Shown: positions 1 to 5,703 of the stretch, one piece after another
How positions within the stretch are numbered: the stretch's first letter is position 1
How the letters are laid out: each line of letters starts with the position of its first letter
Assembly: GCA_013139395.1 (NCBI GenBank)
Contig: WTAX01000550.1
Location: 1 to 5,703 of the forward strand
Reading direction: 5' to 3'
Origin: Gammaproteobacteria bacterium
GTDB taxonomy: Bacteria; Pseudomonadota; Gammaproteobacteria; GRL18
DNA length: 5,703 nucleotides
Program-made: the position numbers and the translations under genes
The notes under the pieces: generated by a model
What the model saw: only the letters and a program-made list of their open reading frames with translations
Told to the model about the DNA's origin: nothing
Database searches by the model: none

Positions 1-2202
1 AGCCTTACCACGACTTTTTAAATCATCAACCACCGCATGCACTTCATTATCTGAAACGAAGGCACCATGAACTCGTAACGGATAGCCCATACCTGGTGGT
101 AAATAAAGCATATCACCATGACCTAACAGGTTTTCGGCTCCCATTTGATCAAGAATGGTTCGAGAATCAATCTTTGATGACACCTGAAAAGCAATTCGGG
201 TAGGAATATTGGCTTTAATTAAACCAGTGATTACATCCACAGAAGGCCGCTGAGTAGCAATAATTAAATGTAAGCCGGCGGCACGAGCTTTTTGTGCCAG
301 ACGGGCAATTAATTCTTCCACTTTTTTGCCTACGATCATCATCATATCGGCAAATTCATCAATAACAATGACAATAAAGGGTAAAGATTCTAATTCTGCT
401 GCTTGTGCATCAGGAGTTAATGGATTAGGAGTAAACAGCGGGTCCAGAATAGGAGCACCCGCATCAATAGCCGCTTCAATCTTCTTATTAAAACCAGCCA
501 GATTCCTGACACCCATGGCCGCCATCAATTTATAACGGCGTTCCATTTCGGCAACACACCAGCGTAAGGCATTGGCAGCCTCTTTCATATCAGTAACAAC
601 AGGCGCTAATAAATGAGGTATATCTTCATAAATAGATAATTCCAACATCTTTGGATCCACCATAATCAAACGGAGTTTGTCTGGTGATAATTGAAATATC
701 ATACTTAAAATCATGGAGTTAACCCCCACTGATTTACCTGAACCTGTTGTACCCGCCACCAGAAGATGCGGCATTTTTGCCAGATCAGCAACCACCGGCT
801 GACCACTGATATCATGCCCCAGACCCAATGGAATACTGGCTTTACTATCAGCAAATTCTTTAGAACCTAACACTTCACTGAAATAGACCATTTCCCGGTG
901 TTCATTAGGGATTTCAATACCTACGGTAGACTTACCGGCAATCACTTCTACCACACGAATACTGACAACCAGCATTGCTCTTGCCAGATCTTTGGATAAA
1001 TTCGTCACCTGACTGACTTTAATGCCTGGAGCCAGTTCAATCTCAAAGCGGGTGATCACCGGCCCCTGACTGACAGAAACGACTTTAACTTGTAAATTAT
1101 AATCCGCCAGTTTTTCTTCAATAAGACGTGAAGTCTCTGCCAGTGCTTCTGGTGAAGTAACGTGAGTAGATGGTTGGGCATCATCTAATAAAGATAATGA
1201 GGGCAGACCATCAATGGCATCATGGGTAAATAATTGCGTTTGTTTATCTTTATTGACCCGATCACTTTTCTTGCTCGTTTGAAATCGGGGCTCAATTCTG
1301 AGCATATTACTTGATTTAGCATTTTTAAGGGCTATTTTTTTCTCATAAGCTGCTTTTTTCAGTGCTTCTTTTTCGGCCTTTTTCTGAGCTTTAATACGCA
1401 GTTTATCTTCTGATTTTGACAATGATTGTTTAAATAGTGAAATACCCAGAGGATCTTGTTCGGCTTTTTTTCGGGCACGTTCATCACGCCACTGATACCA
1501 GCGATTAATCAGATATTTATTGGCATTGATAACCATAGCTCCAATGGTATCCATTAGCCATAACCAGGATAAGCCGGTAAATAACGTAATGCCGATAAGA
1601 AACAGAGTCAATAATAATAAAGTGGCACCAACAAAACTGAAAAGTTGTTGTAATTGCTCGGAGGTGACTTCACCTAAAATACCACCCGCATTCAACGGAA
1701 AAATAACCGATGGATGGGTAAAATGCATACTGGAGAGACCGGCGCCAGCAATAATGGTTAAAATAAAACCAATAGTGCGCAGGGTAATATGCCCGCTATG
1801 AAATACCTCTTCTTCATTTCTGCCACGATAAACAAGCCAGCCGCTATAGAAAAGCATGGTAGGAAAAAGAAAGCCCAGATAGCCGAATAAATATAAAAAC
1901 AAGTCTGAAAACCAGGCACCAAACTTACCACCACTATTGTGCAATTTAGAAAGATCTATGGTTTCTGCAATACTATGAGACCAGCCGGGATCCGATGGCG
2001 AATAGGTAAATAATGCAATAAACAAATATAAACTAATAGCGATAAACAGAAAAAACACACTTTCTTTAATGCCTCGGATCACCTTAGCCGAAAGCGGTTT
2101 TTTTGCGACGGATTTTTGCGCCGACTTTTGTGTTGACGTTTTTTTTGTTTGCGTCTTTTTTCCTGGACTTGTTAGTGCTTTCTTTTTAACTGATTGCGGC
2201 AA
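1..2202 (-). CDS. ftsK: DNA translocase FtsK, 3' end beyond window
   Basis: FtsK is a septum-anchored ATPase that pumps chromosomal DNA toward the dif region and activates XerCD recombination. The 734 visible residues begin with a Lys-rich cytosolic tail (1-40, 12 Lys). Four likely membrane segments follow (about 47-67, 101-124, 141-158, 190-213), with the family-like periplasmic stretch SPSDPGWS (68-75). A charged Lys/Ala/Glu linker spans about 240-330, then the alpha/beta motor. Walker A is GTTGSGKS (484-491; bases 730-753) and Walker B ends IDE (614-616). The reading frame is intact. The C-terminal DNA-reading gamma domain lies past base 1. The linker is short compared with E. coli FtsK, resembling the roughly 800-residue versions. 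I chose TTG at 2202 because an in-frame TAA lies two codons upstream and the first in-frame ATG (codon 116) would remove the first membrane helices. The Shine-Dalgarno sequence is weak at best. The gene follows ald by 55 bases. Confidence 0.96.
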   Translation of the reverse strand, partial: MPQSVKKKALTSPGKKTQTKKTSTQKSAQKSVAKKPLSAKVIRGIKESVFFLFIAISLYLFIALFTYSPSDPGWSHSIAETIDLSKLHNSGGKFGAWFSDLFLYLFGYLGFLFPTMLFYSGWLVYRGRNEEEVFHSGHITLRTIGFILTIIAGAGLSSMHFTHPSVIFPLNAGGILGEVTSEQLQQLFSFVGATLLLLTLFLIGITLFTGLSWLWLMDTIGAMVINANKYLINRWYQWRDERARKKAEQDPLGISLFKQSLSKSEDKLRIKAQKKAEKEALKKAAYEKKIALKNAKSSNMLRIEPRFQTSKKSDRVNKDKQTQLFTHDAIDGLPSLSLLDDAQPSTHVTSPEALAETSRLIEEKLADYNLQVKVVSVSQGPVITRFEIELAPGIKVSQVTNLSKDLARAMLVVSIRVVEVIAGKSTVGIEIPNEHREMVYFSEVLGSKEFADSKASIPLGLGHDISGQPVVADLAKMPHLLVAGTTGSGKSVGVNSMILSMIFQLSPDKLRLIMVDPKMLELSIYEDIPHLLAPVVTDMKEAANALRWCVAEMERRYKLMAAMGVRNLAGFNKKIEAAIDAGAPILDPLFTPNPLTPDAQAAELESLPFIVIVIDEFADMMMIVGKKVEELIARLAQKARAAGLHLIIATQRPSVDVITGLIKANIPTRIAFQVSSKIDSRTILDQMGAENLLGHGDMLYLPPGMGYPLRVHGAFVSDNEVHAVVDDLKSRGKA

Positions 2203-2257
2203 AATTTATATTTCTTTGTGTTAGTAGATTAATTTAAATGGAGTGAAGTAATATGCC

Positions 2258-3313
2258 TCATTTTAATGCAGGATGAACAATTTCACCAGCATCAATATTT
2301 ACCCCGGCTTGCAGTGCTGCAGTTAAATTATCAGGAGAGTCGGCCAGGTCTGTCAAAAAAGGAATTAAACTGGCGGATAAAGCCTGTGAAGCTGTTTTTG
2401 GCACACTACCGGGCATATTTGTCACACCAAAATGTGTAATGCCATGTTGAACAAATGTTGGTTCATCAAAGTTGGTTGGCCGTGTTGTTTCGATACAACC
2501 ACCCTGATCAACAGAAATATCAATAATCACACTACCCCTCTGCATTTGCATAACATCCTGTTCACTCACCAGATGCGGCGCTTTTTCCCCCACCACAAGC
2601 ACTGCACCAATCAACAGATCAGCAACTCTAGTATGCTTCTGAATACTGGCTTTATGTGGATATAAGGCAGTGACGTTATGACCTATATTTCGCAATGCTT
2701 CCATCTTGTCTCGATTGCGCTCAAAAACAACCACTTCCGCACCCAGATTTGCTGCTACATGGGCCGCATGACCACCAGCCATTCCACCCCCCAAAATCAC
2801 CACCTTGCCTCTTTCACTGGCAGGCACACCGCCCAGCAGCAAGCCTTTACCACCCATGGATGAATGTAATAAATGGGTTCCGATCTGCACCGATAAACGA
2901 CCGGCAATATCACTCATAGGAGCCAATAAGGGTAGTTTTCCATCAGGCATTTCAACTGTTTCAAAAGCAATCGCTTTTAAACCTATAGAACATAATCGTT
3001 GTGTCAGTTCAGGTAATGCCGCAAGGTGCAGAAAAGAAAACAGGATATGTTCTTTATTAAGTATAGTCAGTTCTGCTTCTATGGGTTCTTTTACTTTTAC
3101 AATTAATTGAGCACTGTCATAAAGTGTCTGTGCATCCGACAGTACTTTTACTCCAAGATTTAAATAATCATCATCACTATAACCACTGATAACACCCGCC
3201 TGACTTTGAATGCTTACTTCATGTCCTTGTGATACAAGCTGTGCAGCCGCTTCAGGTATGAGTGCCACACGACCTTCCTGTGGTTTTATTTCTTTAGGAA
3301 CACCAATTTTCAT
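2258..3313 (-). CDS. ald: Alanine dehydrogenase (NAD-dependent)
   Basis: This cytosolic enzyme oxidatively deaminates L-alanine to pyruvate and ammonium with NAD+, or runs in reverse. It is complete at 351 residues, starting at ATG with GGAG (3320-3323) six bases upstream and ending in TGA. The N-terminus MKIGVPKEIK is typical. Expected active-site positions, by family knowledge, are present: R15, K75 in KVKEP, H96 in FLHLA, D269 in VDQGG and the NMPG loop (299-302). The Rossmann glycine motif is GGGMAG (175-180). The acidic residue ending the second Rossmann strand is Glu198, where Asp is usual; this still favours NAD over NADP. The protein is about 20 residues shorter than common homologues (about 370), with the loss in the last 35 residues. 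The related PntA transhydrogenase subunit is unlikely because the Ald motifs run the full length. It is divergent from trxB and probably upstream in an ald-ftsK transcript. Confidence 0.95.
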   Translation of the reverse strand: MKIGVPKEIKPQEGRVALIPEAAAQLVSQGHEVSIQSQAGVISGYSDDDYLNLGVKVLSDAQTLYDSAQLIVKVKEPIEAELTILNKEHILFSFLHLAALPELTQRLCSIGLKAIAFETVEMPDGKLPLLAPMSDIAGRLSVQIGTHLLHSSMGGKGLLLGGVPASERGKVVILGGGMAGGHAAHVAANLGAEVVVFERNRDKMEALRNIGHNVTALYPHKASIQKHTRVADLLIGAVLVVGEKAPHLVSEQDVMQMQRGSVIIDISVDQGGCIETTRPTNFDEPTFVQHGITHFGVTNMPGSVPKTASQALSASLIPFLTDLADSPDNLTAALQAGVNIDAGEIVHPALK

Positions 3314-3319
3314 ACTTAT

Positions 3320-3323
3320 CTCC
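3320..3323 (-). promoter_or_regulatory. Ribosome binding site of ald
   Basis: On the minus strand GGAG lies six bases before the ATG at 3313. It supports that start. I found no convincing -35/-10 pair for ald. The best -10-like hexamer is TAAAAT (minus strand, 3361 to 3356), with no good -35 at the right distance. Confidence 0.75.
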
Positions 3324-3386
3324 AGATACGTAAAAGAAAAAATTGAACAATAGTCATTTTAGCTTAATTAATGCTTGGAATTTATT

Positions 3387-4409
<1,023 letters not shown>

Positions 4410-4437
4410 ATAATAATTCCTGGATGGTATACACTGG

Positions 4438-4513
4438 GCATCAGAACCTGTCATTTATTATTGGCTGATTTTATGTCAATATGAGCCTGATAATGAATGA
4501 CAGGTTCTGATGC
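4438..4513. repeat. 76-base near-perfect hairpin after trxB
   Basis: The arms GCATCAGAACCTGTCATT (4438-4455) and its exact reverse complement (4496-4513) give 18 perfect pairs. Pairing continues inward: a T-G wobble (4456/4495), five A-T pairs (4457-4461 with 4490-4494), another T-G wobble (4462/4489), then GGCT (4463-4466) with AGCC (4484-4487) if T4488 bulges out. That totals about 29 pairs around a 17-base loop (4467-4483). Neither strand has a T-tract after the stem, so this is not a standard intrinsic terminator. It could stabilise the 3' end of the trxB mRNA, be an RNase III target, or be a small repeat element present elsewhere in the genome. No open reading frame of note overlaps it. 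Confidence 0.85.
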
Positions 4514-4537
4514 GAATAGTAAATGAATAATGCTCAC

Positions 4538-4549
4538 GTGTTGAAACAC
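4538..4549. repeat. Small inverted repeat GTGTT/AACAC
   Basis: Five-base arms (4538-4542 and 4545-4549) are followed by TTATTT. This is too weak to call a terminator on its own, although it lies in the right place for the trxB transcript. Confidence 0.25.
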
Positions 4550-4578
4550 TTATTTAGCATTATCTCTACCCTTATTAC

Positions 4579-4602
4579 AAGTAACCATAAGCATGGTTAC
4601 TT
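4579..4602. repeat. 24-base dyad upstream of tolC, possible operator
   Basis: AAGTAACCAT (4579-4588) and ATGGTTACTT (4593-4602) are perfect inverted arms around a four-base spacer AAGC. Outer bases ATTATCT (4558-4564) and AGATAAT (4605-4611) are also complementary, at unequal distances. The right arm covers the position of a possible tolC -35 (4594-4599). Size and symmetry suit a homodimeric repressor site, or the dyad may form an RNA hairpin. No T-tract follows directly, so a terminator is unlikely. Confidence 0.5.
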
Positions 4603-4622
4603 ATAGATAATACGGGTACAAT
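4594..4622 (+). promoter_or_regulatory. Possible tolC promoter
   Basis: A -10-like TACAAT (4617-4622, five of six bases) sits 17 bases after a poor -35 match, TGGTTA (4594-4599, three of six). The start of transcription would be near 4629, about 40 bases before the tolC ATG. A competing -10, GATAAT (4606-4611), has no -35 at a suitable distance. The weak -35 would fit a promoter needing an activator, but this is inference. Confidence 0.3.
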
Positions 4623-4668
4623 AATATTAATAAATAATTTTTTTATCAATCGGGCTATATTGACAAAC

Positions 4669-5703
4669 ATGAATTTAAAAAAGAAAATTTTGACACATAA
4701 TAAACTGTCTGCAGCAGTCACTAGTTCATGTCTGTTAGCAACACTCTCATTTACTCCAGTCATTCAGGCTGAAGATTTATTAGATGTTTATGGTTTAGCT
4801 TACCAGACTGATCCTGTACTGAAACAGGTTATCTCACAAAGACAAGCTATTGGTGAGGGTTCAGTGCAGGCATTTTCCAGATTTTTACCCGTCATCAGTG
4901 CTTCTGCCGATACATCAGGTAATAATAATGACAAACCCAAAACCAGAGATAGTGATACATCCTATAACCGACATGGTTATAGCCTTGATTTAAACCAGAG
5001 TCTTTTTGATAATAGCAACTATGTTAATTATAAGATTTCTAATCTTGAGATCAGTAAGGCTGATGCTTTTTTAAATGCCGCACAACAAGATTTAATTATT
5101 CGTTCTGCTGATGCTTATTTTAGAACCCTGGCAGCAATTGATAAAGTCGGCTTCACTAAAGCCGAAAGAAAAGCCATTAGTCGCCAGCTTGATCAGGCAA
5201 AACGACGTTATGAGGTGGGTATTATTGCCATCACCGATGTCCATGAAGCACAGGCTGGATTTGATAATGCCAATGCACAGGTCATTTCTGCAGAAAATGA
5301 ACTTCTAATTACCAAAGAAGTGTTACGAGAGTTAACAGGTCAATACATTGATATTGTCTCAGCTCTGTCAGAAAAAATTCCATTATCACCCCCAACACCC
5401 GAAAAAATAATGCATTGGGTTGATCAGGCACTTAGTGGAAACTACACCTTACTTGCAGCAAAAGAAGATACCCTGGTCAAAAAAGAAAATATTAATCTGC
5501 AACGCTCAGGTCACTACCCAACATTGGGGTTAACTGCATCTTATGGCTATTCAAAAGATAACCTCAGCAGATCGTTTGAGAGTTCTTCGCAATCTAAGGA
5601 CAGTTCAATCGGTGTTAACATCTCTATCCCCATTTATGAGGGTAATTCGGTTGTATCTAAAACCAGACAGGCTCAATATGACTTTCAGCAGAGTCAGGAA
5701 GCC
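4669..5703 (+). CDS. tolC: Outer membrane efflux protein TolC, 3' end beyond window
   Basis: TolC trimers form the outer-membrane channel and periplasmic tunnel used by RND and other efflux pumps and by type I secretion. The frame is open to the right edge and shows 345 residues; E. coli TolC has 493 with its signal, so roughly the last 100-150 are missing. A signal peptide fits residues 1-34: a basic start (KKK, 4-6), a hydrophobic core, then VIQA before EDLLDVY, the same cut context as E. coli SQA/ENLMQVY. Further TolC-like stretches are LNQSLFD (about 108-114), RYEVGIIAITDV (180-191) and ISIPIYEGN (318-326, a strand leading into the second helical repeat). No good Shine-Dalgarno precedes ATG 4669. 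A TTG at 4660 is an in-frame alternative, adding three residues. A TolC-family paralogue tied to one pump cannot be excluded, but the E. coli TolC match is strong. Confidence 0.93.
   Translation, partial: MNLKKKILTHNKLSAAVTSSCLLATLSFTPVIQAEDLLDVYGLAYQTDPVLKQVISQRQAIGEGSVQAFSRFLPVISASADTSGNNNDKPKTRDSDTSYNRHGYSLDLNQSLFDNSNYVNYKISNLEISKADAFLNAAQQDLIIRSADAYFRTLAAIDKVGFTKAERKAISRQLDQAKRRYEVGIIAITDVHEAQAGFDNANAQVISAENELLITKEVLRELTGQYIDIVSALSEKIPLSPPTPEKIMHWVDQALSGNYTLLAAKEDTLVKKENINLQRSGHYPTLGLTASYGYSKDNLSRSFESSSQSKDSSIGVNISIPIYEGNSVVSKTRQAQYDFQQSQEA

Noticed and set aside
326..1801. Plus-strand open frames at 326-535 and 1520-1801
   Set aside because: They lie antisense to clear FtsK coding sequence, one over the Walker B region, and show no recognisable protein features.
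2098..2160. T-rich low-complexity stretch as a repeat or regulatory tract
   Set aside because: It is the complement of Lys codons in the basic N-terminal tail of FtsK, so coding explains it.
2432..3110. Several overlapping plus-strand open frames
   Set aside because: They are antisense to the intact alanine dehydrogenase and have His/Pro/Cys-rich compositions typical of shadow frames.
4638..4644. Run of seven T as a terminator tract
   Set aside because: The nearest strong stem ends at 4602, 35 bases upstream, and the sequence between is plain A/T. It is not a hairpin plus T-tract.
4660..4688. TTGACA with a -10-like GAAAAT 17 bases later
   Set aside because: It overlaps the tolC start codon and early signal peptide, and the -10 matches only four of six bases. 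It would give a transcript lacking the tolC start, so chance is more likely.
5111..5308. Plus-strand frame of 65 codons
   Set aside because: It lies in another frame inside tolC, whose reading frame is continuous and strongly TolC-like.

Overview
The window reads as an ordinary chromosomal segment of a fairly AT-rich gammaproteobacterium. This rests on family resemblance only: the TrxB and TolC homologues track the Escherichia coli proteins closely across their motifs, and FtsK has the four-helix membrane domain, linker and motor layout. I cannot name the genus. There is no sign of a mobile element, CRISPR array, prophage, rRNA or tRNA.

Layout from left to right. The minus strand carries ftsK (1-2202, cut at its 3' end by the window edge) and, upstream of it, an alanine dehydrogenase gene, ald (2258-3313). 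They are 55 bases apart with no visible terminator, so co-transcription in the order ald-ftsK is plausible. A 139-base divergent intergenic region (3314-3452) holds a good sigma70-type promoter for trxB. The plus strand then carries trxB (3453-4409), a 259-base intergenic region with two notable inverted repeats, and tolC (4669 to the right edge, cut at its 3' end).

The genes are not one pathway. FtsK links septum formation to chromosome segregation. Ald interconverts alanine and pyruvate. TrxB keeps thioredoxin reduced with NADPH. TolC is the outer-membrane exit duct for efflux pumps and type I secretion. A trxB/ftsK neighbourhood is common in gammaproteobacteria. From memory, some relatives have an lrp regulator gene beside ftsK; none is present here.

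I found no undescribed multi-gene system. The parts most worth a second look are non-coding: a 76-base near-perfect hairpin without a T-tract after trxB, a 24-base operator-like dyad at a possible tolC promoter, and a 15-base palindrome over the trxB -10 box. Two coding oddities are a forced non-ATG start for ftsK and a short alanine dehydrogenase.
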